A stretch of DNA of 27,018 nucleotides, from the NCBI GenBank assembly GCA_964496595.1, contig CAZCAI010000057.1, positions 1-27,018 of the forward strand, in the 5' to 3' direction. This DNA comes from JAAAOZ01 sp964496595. GTDB lineage: Bacteria; Chloroflexota; Anaerolineae; B4-G1; SLSP01. The notes under the pieces were generated by a model. That model had not been told where the DNA came from and did no database searches. It saw nothing but the letters and a program-made list of their open reading frames with translations. The position numbers and the translations under genes are program-made. Of this stretch, positions 1 to 8,095 are shown piece by piece. Each line of letters opens with the position of its first letter. The first letter of the stretch is position 1.

Positions 1-316
1 GGCAGACGGTTGGCCGCCAGGCCTTTCCAGGGTACTTCAGTGCCCGTAGAAGAAGATTCAAAAAAGTGTCAACCTATTTCTGAACCATCCCGGTTTATTT
101 TCTTGGAACGGCCTAATCTGCTTACATCTGCTCTATCTGCTGATTAAGAGTGGTCTTGAAAAAAGTGTCCGGTAGCCAGAAGTCTAAATAGTGAGCGCCG
201 CCGTATCCGGCGTGAATTTGGGATCACAGCGTAAACTTTACGAGCTGTTTTGTCAAGCTTGGGTCTGGATCGGCGAATGAAGGAGTCTGGCCTACGATTG
301 TCTGGGAGGGTTATGC
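1..316. other. Gene-poor leading interval
   Basis: I see no supportable gene here. A frame open from base 1 to about 146 has no start and no recognisable family, so it could be the tail of a gene cut by the window edge or chance. The stretch holds a short TCTGC-rich segment (about 116-146) related to the hairpin upstream of truD. It also holds two occurrences of an AAAAAGTGTC word (about 62-71 and 160-170) that reappears at the right end of the two long direct repeats further on. Confidence 0.4.
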
Positions 317-536
317 AATTTAGAATTACGAATAATGCTGTTGAGTAAAGATTTAAAATTCTAAATTCGCAATTCTAAATTGGCTGATTTTAGCTTTTAT
401 ATTGCAGGAAGAGCTATTCCGGTAATGTAAAATGTAAGCGGTAAGACGTCCTCAAGATGGGGAACTTTTCCGCTGAAAGATCTAAAAATCCGTGTGATCC
501 GTGAAAATCCGTGAGCTGTTTTTCGAAAAGTGTCCG
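317..536. repeat. Long direct repeat, copy A
   Basis: This segment aligns nearly base for base with 6500-6727 (constant offset of 6190 until a 1-base indel), with about 20 differences by eye over about 215 bases. Shared landmarks in order are an AATTCTAAATT inverted-repeat block, ATTGCAGGAAGAGC, GGTAATGTAAAATGTAAGCG, a GATGGGGAACTT block, a triple ATCCGTG run, and an AAAAGTGTC end. The left end folds: 316-333 pairs with 365-382 with a single mismatch. No ORF lies inside it. It is an intergenic dispersed repeat, here flanking the Calx-beta gene. Confidence 0.9.
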
Positions 537-605
537 GTAGAGGTGAAAAAGATTAAAGTGGTGTATTTGAATGATATGGTGTAAAATAACGTGAGGTTAT
601 TAATA

Positions 606-690
606 TTGTGTTAGTATGGCGATAACTTCATAAGACTATAATAGATTATAGTGGCGCCCTCTACAATTTTTAGCGTAAATCAAGGAGAGA
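606..690 (+). promoter_or_regulatory. Possible promoter and ribosome-binding site of the Calx-beta gene
   Basis: A perfect TATAAT lies at 637-642, about 55 bases before the start codon, but no good -35 box sits 16-18 bases upstream (the closest, GTATGG at 614-619, is poor). The AAGGAGAGA at 682-690 is a strong Shine-Dalgarno site 6 bases before the ATG at 697 and fixes that start. The promoter call is tentative; the ribosome-binding site is firm. Confidence 0.45.
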
Positions 691-696
691 GTCAAC

Positions 697-3600
697 ATGT
701 CAGGTGCTGAGGGGTTCAACAGAGGCCGGAATTTAGCTCTTATTGCTGCGCTCGCATTGACGATCATTTTAGGCGGAATCGTATTGATGGATTCGGTGTT
801 ACAGGTGCGCGCCGGGCCAGATAGTGATAGTGTGCAGTTCGAGAGCGAGGTGTACTACGTAAACGAATACGAAGGCGTGGCGACGATCACGGTCACGCTT
901 AATTTTACGCCGACCGCTGATGTCACCGTGGATTACGCCACCCGCAACGGCACCGCCGTCGATTGCAACGATTATGACGCGACCAGCGGCACGCTGATCT
1001 TTCCCGCCGGGGAAACCAGCCGAACCTTCACCGTGCCAATCCACAATGACGATATGAGCGAAGGGGATGAGAGCGTCATCTTGACCCTCAGCAATCCCTC
1101 CGGCGCGACGCTGGGATCACCGGATGAGGCTACGTTAATTATCTTGGACGATGACGCCCCGCCCACCGTCCAGTTCGGCGCTTATGGCTTTGTGGTGGGC
1201 GAGAGCAGCGGCGAGGCGCTGATCTTAGTCACGCTCAGCCGCCCATTGACGCACACCGTCTCTGTGGACTACGCCACCAGCGATGATACGGCCTCGGCTG
1301 GGGATCACTATGAGGCGACCAGCGGCACATTGACCTTCGCGCCGGGCCAGACCAGCGCATCGTTCAGTGTGGTGATCAAGGATGGCGCGAGTTTGGAGGG
1401 GAGTAAGACCGTGCAACTTGATCTCTCCTCTCCAAGTCCAGGCGGCGTTTTCCTGGGAGCGCCCAATTCGATTTTCCTGACGATATACGAGAAATCCGCC
1501 TCACCCGGCGGTCGGCCCTTGATATTCTTCAACAGCAGTCATTATGTCGTAGATGAACCCGCGCAGACGGCGACCATCGTCGCGGCGCTCACGCTGCCCT
1601 TTTCCGAGACGATCACCGTGGACTATGAGACGCACGATGCCTCGGCCTTGGCCGGCGCTGATTACATCACGACGAGTGGCACGCTGACGTTTGCCCCCGG
1701 TCAAATCACCACGACGTTCACGGTCCCCATCATCAACGACGCGCTATATGAGGGCAGCGAGCATCTGCAGCTTGCGCTCAGCAACCCCAAGAACGCCGAT
1801 CTTGCCGAATCTCACAAAGATATCGCGCTGACGATTGTGGATAATGAAATCCGGTTGGCCGTCCATTTGGATACGGCTATCTACGCCGTCCACGAGGATC
1901 AAGGCCCGGTCGTTCTGGGCGCCACCCTCAGCGCCGATTATGGCCAGCCGGTCACGGTGACGTATCGCACCGCTGATGACACCGCCGTATCCCCGGCCGA
2001 TTACGCCGCCGTGACGTCCGGGGAGGTGGTCTTCTCCCCGTGCCAAACCCATCAGACGTTCAGCATCCCCATCGTGGACGATGCGTTTGACGAGCCGGAC
2101 GAGACCTTCACGGTCACGCTGGAGAGCGTCCTCCCTTCCCCTGAAGTCGCGTTGGCCCAGCCGGATGCCGCCGTCGTCACGATCATAGATGACGATATTC
2201 CCATGGTGCAGTTTGAAAATTCGACGTACACGGTTCCTGAGGATGTGGGGAATGCTGCGATCCTCGTGACGCTCAATCCCACCTCGACCTGGCAAACGGT
2301 CGTGGTCGATTACCACACCAGCGATGATACAGCCCGCGCGCCCGACGATTATCTGATGGCCAGTGAGACGTTGACCTTCACGCCCGGCCAGGTCAATCAC
2401 ACGTTCTCCGTGCCCATCATAGATGACGCGCTGGACGAACCCGACGAGACGGTGGGGCTGCATCTGAGCAACGTCAGCAGCGATATGATGAATGACGCGA
2501 TCATCACCGGCACGAATCCCGCCACGTTGGTGATTCTGGATGATGACCCGCCGCCCGATGTGCAGTTCAGCGCCGCCGACTACACCATCGGCGAGGCGGA
2601 GGGAACGGCGGTCATCACCGTCACGCTCGACGCCCCCTCCGGGCGCCCGGTCACTGTGACCTATGCCGCCGCCGACGACACAGCGACCGCCGGCGCGGAT
2701 TACACGGCGGTCAACGGTACGCTGGATTTCGCGCCAGGGCAGACGGTGATGACCTTCACCGTGCCCATCCTCGATGATACGCTCTACGAAGGGGATGAGA
2801 TGGTCACGCTCGCTTTGGAATCCGCCGGGCGCGCCGAGTTAGGAGACCCCAATCCGGCCACCTTGACCATTTTGGACGACGATCCCCCGCCGACGGTGCA
2901 ATTCAGCAGCAGCGATTACAGCGTCGATGAGGGCGCGGGAACGGCGCTCATCACGGTCACGCTCAACACGGCCTCCGGCCTGCCCGCGACCGTGGCATAC
3001 GCGACGGAAGATGGCACGGCGACCGCGTCGGACGATTACGAAGTGGTCAGCGGGACGTTGACCTTCGATCCCGGCGAGACCTCCCAGACGTTCGAGATCC
3101 CCATCATCGACGATGACATCAGTGAGTTGGATGAGACGGTGAACCTGACGCTCAGTCAACCGGGCGATGCCAGCTTGGGCGCGCCCTATACGGCTACCTT
3201 GACGATTTTGGATAACGACGTGCCGCTGATCACGTTCGCGCAACCATCCTACAGCGTACCGGAGAGTACCCAGTACCTGACGATCACAGTGGAGCTTAGT
3301 ATGGCCTATATCCAACCTATCCGGGTGGATTATGTCACCAGTGACGGTACCGCAAGGGAGGGCGGTGATTACATCCCTGCGGGCGGCGCATTGACCTTCG
3401 ATCCCGGCGAGACCGCGCAAAGTTTCAGGATCATGATTTTGGATGATGATCTGGACGAGGGCGATGAGACCTTCTTCGTGACCTTATCGAACCCGGAGCG
3501 CGCGATGATTGGCGCGCCCAACCCGATCACGGTGACGATTGTGGATGACGACGTTACCCAGGTCGCCTTCGCCAGCGACACTTACCGGGTGGGTGAGGCC

Positions 3601-6459
3601 GACGGCCCGGCGCGCGTGAGGGTGAAGCTGGCAGCGCGCTCCTGGCAGACCGTCACGGTGGATTATGCCGCCGCCGATGGCACGGCGACCGCGTCGGACG
3701 ATTACGAAGCGGTCAGCGGGACGTTGACCTTCCCGCCCGGCGAGACCTCCCAGACATTCGAGGCGCCCATCATCGATGACGACGTTTACGAGGGGGACGA
3801 GACGGTGTTATTGACGCTCAGCAATCCTGGCAATGCCAGTTTGGGCGCGCCCTATACGGCCACATTGATCATTGAGGATGATGAGACGCCGCCCACCATC
3901 CAGTTCAGCGCGGCGACGTACACCGTGATGGAAGACGCGGGCCAGGCGACAATCACCGTCACGCTCAGCGCACCCTCGGTGGCGATGGCCTCCGTCGCGT
4001 ATCGAGCGAGCGATGAGACCGCCGAGGCGCTGGTGGATTATGAGCCGGTCAGCGGCACGTTGACCTTTGCGCCCGGCGAGACGCAGCAGACCTTCGCGGT
4101 GGACATCATCGACAACGACTTCGCCGAACCCGACAAGACCTTGCGCCTGCTCCTCGATGAACCCGTCAACGCCACGTTGGGGACGCCTTACAGCGCCACG
4201 TTGACCATCGTGGACGATGATACCCCCCGCGTGAAGTTTGAACGAGCGGATTACAGATACGACGAGGCTGCCGGAACCGTGGAGATCGGCGTTATCCTTC
4301 ACCCCGCCTCCGAGCTTCCGGTCACAGTGGATTACACGACCGGCGACGGCACGGCCATCGCCGGCGACGACTACGAGCGCGATTACATTGCCGTCAGTGG
4401 CACATTGACCTTCGCGCCCGGCGAGATTCGACAGGCGTTCTCCGTGACCATCCTCGACGATGACCTCTGCGAACTGGATGAGACGGTCGTGTTGACGCTC
4501 AGCAATCCGAGCAACGCGGTACTCGGCGATCCCCACGTCGCCGCCCTGACCATCTTGAATGATGATCTGGCCTACGTCTTCCTGCCGCTGATCCTCAAAA
4601 ATCACCCCTTGCCCCACGTGCAGTTCGCGGCCAGCGAGGGCCGCGCGCCGGAGGATAGCGGAACCGTCGTCATCAGCGTCACCCTCGATAGGCCATTCCT
4701 CCGGCCCGTCTCTGTGGATTACGCCGCCGAGGGAGGCACGGCGACCGCCGATCAGGACTACATCGTGGACGATGGGATGTTGACCTTCCCGCCGGGGCAA
4801 ACCGTTATGACCTTCACCGTCGCCATCATCGACGACGCCCTAGATGAACACGACGAGACCGTGGTCTTCCAACTCCGCAATCCCGTCCGCGCCGAGCTGG
4901 GCGATCCCAATCCGATGACGTTGACCATTGTGGATAACGATGATCCGCCCAATGTGCAGTTCAGCGCCAGCGACTACACCGTCGGCGAGGGGGATGGAAC
5001 TGCCGTCATCACTATGCGGCTTGATCGAGTGTCGGGCAAACAGATCGCAGTCAATTACGCCGCCGAGGATGGTACGGGGACCGCCGGTCAGGATTACGTG
5101 ACGTCCAGCGGCGCGGCGACCTTCAATCCGGGCCAGATTCAGCAGACCTTTACGGTGCCCATCATCGATAACGATCTCACCGGCCCCGACAAGACCGTCA
5201 TCCTGAAGCTCAGTAACGCGGTCAACGCGCGGCTTGGCTCGCCGGATCGGGCCACGCTGACCATTTTGGATAACGACACCTCCAGCGCGCGCTTCAGCGC
5301 CAGCGCCTATGAGGTGAACGAGGGCGCCGGGCAAGCCACCATCGCGGTGACGCTCGACATCCCGCCCTGGCAGACATTCACGGTGAATTACGCGACCCGC
5401 AATGGCGCGGCTGTCGCCGGTCGCGATTACAGCGCCGCCAGCGGTGTGTTGACCTTCAACCCCGGCGAGACCCGCAAGACGTTCAACGTGACCATCCTTG
5501 ATGATGCCCTCCACGAAGCGCCGGAGACCATTCTGTTGCGCCTGAGCGATCCCGTGAACGGGCAGTTGGGCGCACCCAGCGAAGCCACGCTGACCATCTT
5601 GGATAACGACCCGCCGCCGACGGTGCAGTTCAGCGCCGGCAGCTACGCCGTGGATGAGACCGTCAACCTGGCCACCATCACCGTTACACTCAGCACCGTC
5701 TCCGGGCAGGCGGCCAGCGTCCACTACGCTGCCAGCGATGGCACAGCCACCGGCGGTGAGGATTATGAACCCATCTCCGGCACACTCACCTTCGCGCCGG
5801 GCCAGACCCAGCAGACCTTCGACATCGTGATCAGCGATGATCTGATCGAGGAAGGGCGCGAGACCGTGAACCTGACCCTCAGCAACCCCGTGCACGCGAC
5901 GCTCGGCGCGCCCCACCAGGCCACCTTGACCATCATCGACGACGACCCCATCCCCGACCTGGTGGGCAGCTTCAGCCTCGAGCCGGACAAGATGACCTTC
6001 ACAGAAGGCGAGCCGGTCACCATCACCGTCGTCATCACCAACCAGGGATCGGGGCTTGCCAACCCGTTCTGGGCCGATTTCTTCATCAACCCCTCCGTCC
6101 CGCCGGACGCTGCAAACGCCATCTGGTCCGACTACTGCACCCTGGAGCCTTGCTTTGGCATCTCGTGGTACATTCCCGTCTACCTTGGGCCGGGGGAGAG
6201 CATCAAACTGACCTCGACCTATGGCAGTTACGCGAACGGCAACACCGTCTGGCCGGGATACTTCATCGCCGGTACCACCGATCTCTATCTCTACGTCGAT
6301 AGCTGGAATCCGGGCGTGCCGGCCGGCGCTGTGGCGGAAAGCTATGAGGATAATAACCGCGCCGAACTCCACGGGCTGGAGGTGACAGCGGCGAACGTCA
6401 CCCATCACTTATCGCCGCAACACCCGATCTCCCCGCGTCCACTGCACCTTGATGAGTAA
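697..6459 (+). CDS. Giant secreted Calx-beta repeat protein with C-terminal CARDB-like domain
   Basis: This 1920-residue protein begins with a basic stretch and a hydrophobic segment (about residues 13-35) that fits a signal peptide or membrane anchor. I count 15 Calx-beta repeats of about 105-115 residues from residue 46 to about 1750. Each opens with a V-Q-F-like strand, carries D-Y-x-x-x-S-G-T-L-T-F and E-x-x-E-T/D-E-T motifs, and ends in T-I-x-D-D/N-D, the acidic positions that bind calcium in this family. After the last repeat comes a CARDB-like beta domain (about 1755-1900) with a V-x-I-T-N-Q-G-S-G signature. There is no C-terminal anchor. A Y-V-F-L-P-L-I-L-K-N motif sits between repeats 11 and 12. 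The likely role is a calcium-stiffened adhesin or extracellular fibre; the ligand is unknown. It lies alone between two copies of a direct repeat, which suggests a mobile or exchangeable cassette. Confidence 0.9.
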   Translation: MSGAEGFNRGRNLALIAALALTIILGGIVLMDSVLQVRAGPDSDSVQFESEVYYVNEYEGVATITVTLNFTPTADVTVDYATRNGTAVDCNDYDATSGTLIFPAGETSRTFTVPIHNDDMSEGDESVILTLSNPSGATLGSPDEATLIILDDDAPPTVQFGAYGFVVGESSGEALILVTLSRPLTHTVSVDYATSDDTASAGDHYEATSGTLTFAPGQTSASFSVVIKDGASLEGSKTVQLDLSSPSPGGVFLGAPNSIFLTIYEKSASPGGRPLIFFNSSHYVVDEPAQTATIVAALTLPFSETITVDYETHDASALAGADYITTSGTLTFAPGQITTTFTVPIINDALYEGSEHLQLALSNPKNADLAESHKDIALTIVDNEIRLAVHLDTAIYAVHEDQGPVVLGATLSADYGQPVTVTYRTADDTAVSPADYAAVTSGEVVFSPCQTHQTFSIPIVDDAFDEPDETFTVTLESVLPSPEVALAQPDAAVVTIIDDDIPMVQFENSTYTVPEDVGNAAILVTLNPTSTWQTVVVDYHTSDDTARAPDDYLMASETLTFTPGQVNHTFSVPIIDDALDEPDETVGLHLSNVSSDMMNDAIITGTNPATLVILDDDPPPDVQFSAADYTIGEAEGTAVITVTLDAPSGRPVTVTYAAADDTATAGADYTAVNGTLDFAPGQTVMTFTVPILDDTLYEGDEMVTLALESAGRAELGDPNPATLTILDDDPPPTVQFSSSDYSVDEGAGTALITVTLNTASGLPATVAYATEDGTATASDDYEVVSGTLTFDPGETSQTFEIPIIDDDISELDETVNLTLSQPGDASLGAPYTATLTILDNDVPLITFAQPSYSVPESTQYLTITVELSMAYIQPIRVDYVTSDGTAREGGDYIPAGGALTFDPGETAQSFRIMILDDDLDEGDETFFVTLSNPERAMIGAPNPITVTIVDDDVTQVAFASDTYRVGEADGPARVRVKLAARSWQTVTVDYAAADGTATASDDYEAVSGTLTFPPGETSQTFEAPIIDDDVYEGDETVLLTLSNPGNASLGAPYTATLIIEDDETPPTIQFSAATYTVMEDAGQATITVTLSAPSVAMASVAYRASDETAEALVDYEPVSGTLTFAPGETQQTFAVDIIDNDFAEPDKTLRLLLDEPVNATLGTPYSATLTIVDDDTPRVKFERADYRYDEAAGTVEIGVILHPASELPVTVDYTTGDGTAIAGDDYERDYIAVSGTLTFAPGEIRQAFSVTILDDDLCELDETVVLTLSNPSNAVLGDPHVAALTILNDDLAYVFLPLILKNHPLPHVQFAASEGRAPEDSGTVVISVTLDRPFLRPVSVDYAAEGGTATADQDYIVDDGMLTFPPGQTVMTFTVAIIDDALDEHDETVVFQLRNPVRAELGDPNPMTLTIVDNDDPPNVQFSASDYTVGEGDGTAVITMRLDRVSGKQIAVNYAAEDGTGTAGQDYVTSSGAATFNPGQIQQTFTVPIIDNDLTGPDKTVILKLSNAVNARLGSPDRATLTILDNDTSSARFSASAYEVNEGAGQATIAVTLDIPPWQTFTVNYATRNGAAVAGRDYSAASGVLTFNPGETRKTFNVTILDDALHEAPETILLRLSDPVNGQLGAPSEATLTILDNDPPPTVQFSAGSYAVDETVNLATITVTLSTVSGQAASVHYAASDGTATGGEDYEPISGTLTFAPGQTQQTFDIVISDDLIEEGRETVNLTLSNPVHATLGAPHQATLTIIDDDPIPDLVGSFSLEPDKMTFTEGEPVTITVVITNQGSGLANPFWADFFINPSVPPDAANAIWSDYCTLEPCFGISWYIPVYLGPGESIKLTSTYGSYANGNTVWPGYFIAGTTDLYLYVDSWNPGVPAGAVAESYEDNNRAELHGLEVTAANVTHHLSPQHPISPRPLHLDE
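832..5948 (+). repeat. Tandem array of 15 Calx-beta coding repeats
   Basis: The DNA of the array repeats with a period of about 320-340 bases, mostly diverged. Repeats 7 and 9 are much closer to each other than either is to repeat 8: the segments at 3010-3066 and 3676-3732 differ at only one or two positions, and the GGGCGCGCCCTATACGG block recurs 666 bases apart (about 3178 and 3843). This points to recent duplication or gene conversion that skipped a unit. Calcium-binding acidic residues are kept in nearly every unit; repeats 2 and 3 have weaker linkers (T-I-Y-E-K, T-I-V-D-N-E). Confidence 0.85.
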
Positions 6460-6499
6460 AACGGGGATATGGCGATTCCCTTGGAGCGAGATTGGTTGG

Positions 6500-6727
6500 A
6501 ATTGCGAATTGCGAATTGTGAATAATGCCATTGAGTAAAGATTTAAAATTCTAAATTCGCAATTCTAAATTGTCTGATTTTAGTTTTTATATTGCAGGAA
6601 GAGCCATTCCGGTAATGTAAAATGTAAGCGGTAAGATACACCCCCAGATGGGGAACTTCTCCGCTGAAAGATCTAAAAAATCCGTGTGATCCGTGAAAAT
6701 CCGTGAGCTATTTTCTAAAAGTGTCAG
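6500..6727. repeat. Long direct repeat, copy B
   Basis: This is the second copy of the repeat at 317-536, in the same orientation, starting about 40 bases after the stop of the Calx-beta gene and ending about 50 bases before the next start. Its left end differs from copy A and carries tandem GCGAATT units, yet still contains GAATTGCGAAT, which pairs perfectly with ATTCGCAATTC in the same copy, so the ability to fold is kept. The rest (ATTGCAGGAAGAGC, GATGGGGAACTT, triple ATCCGTG, AAAAGTGTC) matches copy A. Confidence 0.9.
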
Positions 6728-6777
6728 GGAGCTAGAAGATTAGCGAGAGCATAGCGAAAGAATGAAGGAGCTGCAAA

Positions 6778-7170
6778 ATGTTACGTAAAACTGCCCGGCT
6801 TACCCTGCTCATTGGTATTTTGATGGTGTTATTTAAGTTGACCGGCCTATCCCAACCGGACATTGGGTTGGCGGATGGCCCGGTCACGCCCCCGTCGCGC
6901 CCGACCCTCACCCCAATGCCGCGCCCCACATTCACTCCCACGGCGCTGCCGCCGGAAATCACGCCCACGGGCACGCCGCCGATCCCGCCGCCTGCTACAG
7001 ACGAACCAGATCACACCGCGTCGCCCTCGCCCACCCCCACGCTAGAGCTGCTATTACCGATGGCCGGGGCAGAGCGCGCGACCCCCATCCAATGGCCCCT
7101 GGCCCTATTGCTGGCCGGGCCGATCCTCTTCTGGGCTGTGTATGGGAGCTTCAAAGATCAAAAAGCATAA
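6778..7170 (+). CDS. Small Pro/Thr-rich envelope protein with C-terminal membrane anchor
   Basis: No family is recognised for this 130-residue protein. It starts with a basic tip and a hydrophobic segment (about residues 8-24) that fits a signal peptide. Residues 35-90 are almost entirely Pro, Thr, Ser and Ala with TPTP-type units, a typical extended surface linker. Then come L-L-L-P-M-A-G (91-97), a hydrophobic helix (about 106-122) and a short charged tail S-F-K-D-Q-K-A. This order (LPxxG-like motif, helix, basic tail) resembles a sortase sorting signal with Ala in place of the usual Thr; that reading is inference. The start is set by GAAGGAG (6764-6770), 7 bases before the ATG. A terminator follows at 7223. 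It may be the wall partner of the Calx-beta protein upstream, but only proximity supports that. Confidence 0.7.
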   Translation: MLRKTARLTLLIGILMVLFKLTGLSQPDIGLADGPVTPPSRPTLTPMPRPTFTPTALPPEITPTGTPPIPPPATDEPDHTASPSPTPTLELLLPMAGAERATPIQWPLALLLAGPILFWAVYGSFKDQKA

Positions 7171-7222
7171 ATTCTTGTTGGCTTCCAGGTTGAATGTTTC
7201 TTCAGGATAGTTCGTAATGACG

Positions 7223-7253
7223 ACGGGGCGGTCATCCTCGACCGCCCCGTTTT
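7223..7253 (+). terminator. Rho-independent terminator after the small Pro/Thr-rich gene
   Basis: A perfect 10-base stem (ACGGGGCGGT at 7223-7232 with ACCGCCCCGT at 7241-7250) with an 8-base loop is followed by TTTT (7250-7253). It lies 52 bases after the stop codon of the plus-strand gene and faces the converging wtpB end. Read on the minus strand it has no T-run, so it should mainly stop plus-strand transcription. Confidence 0.8.
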
Positions 7254-7285
7254 GCATGCTGCGGTATTTACTGATGTTAATCACT

Positions 7286-8095
7286 TTATCCCTGACTGCG
7301 CCTCAGCGCCGTCCGGAGGACGACAAAGACGGTCAGCGCGGCCAGGATGAGCAGCACGGCGATGGGGCGCGCGGCGTCCAGGCCGAAGCCCGCGAAGCGC
7401 TCGTAGACCAGCACGGGCACGATTTTGGGATGATAGGCCAGGATGACGACCGCGCCGAATTCGCTGAGCGCGCGCGCCCACATCATCAGCGCGCCGGCCA
7501 GGATGCCGCGCCACGCCAGGGGCAGCGTGACGTAGCGGAAGGCTTGCCAGCGGCTCGCGCCCTCGACTAAGGCGACCATCTCCAGTTCCGGGTCGATGAG
7601 GGCGAAGGCCTCGCGCGCGCCGTTGATGAGGAAGGGCAGGCTGACGAAGAGCATCGCGGCGGTGATGCCGGGCACGCTGCCCGTGAACTGCACGCCGAAC
7701 GCGGCGGCGGCGCGACCCAGCGGCGCGCGACGGCCTACCACGCCTAACAGCGCGATCCCGGCGGCGGTGTGGGGGATGACGACGGGCAGATCGACGATGG
7801 CCGCCAGCCACGCGCGCCCCCGGAAATCGTAGCGGGCGAGGAGGTAGGCCAACGGCACGCCGGTGATCAACGCGATCAGTGTGGCGATGGTCGCCGCGTA
7901 GAAGGTCACGCCCAACGAGCGCAACACCTCGTCGTCGCGCAGCACGGCCAGCAATTGCCCGGCGGAGGTGTTCAGCAGCGTGGCGAGCAGGGGCCACAGC
8001 ACAACGAGGAGCGGCAGTGAGCCGAGGAGCACGAAGCTGGCCTCGAAAAAGCTGGGTCGCTTTCCAGAAGCTTCGGGACTTACTCTTCGACGCAC
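7286..8095 (-). CDS. wtpB: Tungstate/molybdate ABC transporter permease WtpB
   Basis: This 269-residue inner-membrane permease moves tungstate or molybdate delivered by WtpA. About six hydrophobic segments are visible. The D-L-P-V-V-I-P-H-T-A-A-G-I-A-L-L stretch is characteristic of the WtpB/ModB group. The EAA-type cytoplasmic loop (E-G-A-S-R-W-Q-A-F-R-Y-V-T-L-P-L, about residues 177-192) contacts the ATPase. The start is a GTG at 8095 that overlaps the end of wtpA by 16 bases, indicating translational coupling. The length is normal for the family. No ATPase (wtpC/modC) follows: the next feature is a convergent terminator, so the energising subunit must be encoded elsewhere. Tungstate versus molybdate preference cannot be read from the permease. 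Confidence 0.9.
   Translation of the reverse strand: MRRRVSPEASGKRPSFFEASFVLLGSLPLLVVLWPLLATLLNTSAGQLLAVLRDDEVLRSLGVTFYAATIATLIALITGVPLAYLLARYDFRGRAWLAAIVDLPVVIPHTAAGIALLGVVGRRAPLGRAAAAFGVQFTGSVPGITAAMLFVSLPFLINGAREAFALIDPELEMVALVEGASRWQAFRYVTLPLAWRGILAGALMMWARALSEFGAVVILAYHPKIVPVLVYERFAGFGLDAARPIAVLLILAALTVFVVLRTALRRSQG

Noticed and set aside
1..146. Possible 3' end of an upstream gene
   Set aside because: Frame 1 is open to a TAA near 144-146 but has no start in the window and no recognisable motif, so it cannot be supported.
832..5948. CRISPR-like periodicity
   Set aside because: The period of about 330 bases, continuous reading frame and Calx-beta motifs show protein repeats, not a CRISPR array; no cas genes are present.
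4840..6408. Long minus-strand open frames opposite the Calx-beta array (also at 3808-4800, 2839-3420 and 1744-2463)
   Set aside because: They mirror the regular GC-rich codon pattern of the plus-strand repeats, have R/G/H-rich low-complexity translations, no ribosome sites and no family motifs.
7217..7570. Plus-strand open frames opposite wtpB, wtpA and the SUOX lipoprotein
   Set aside because: All lie antisense to genes with clear families, and their translations are low-complexity.
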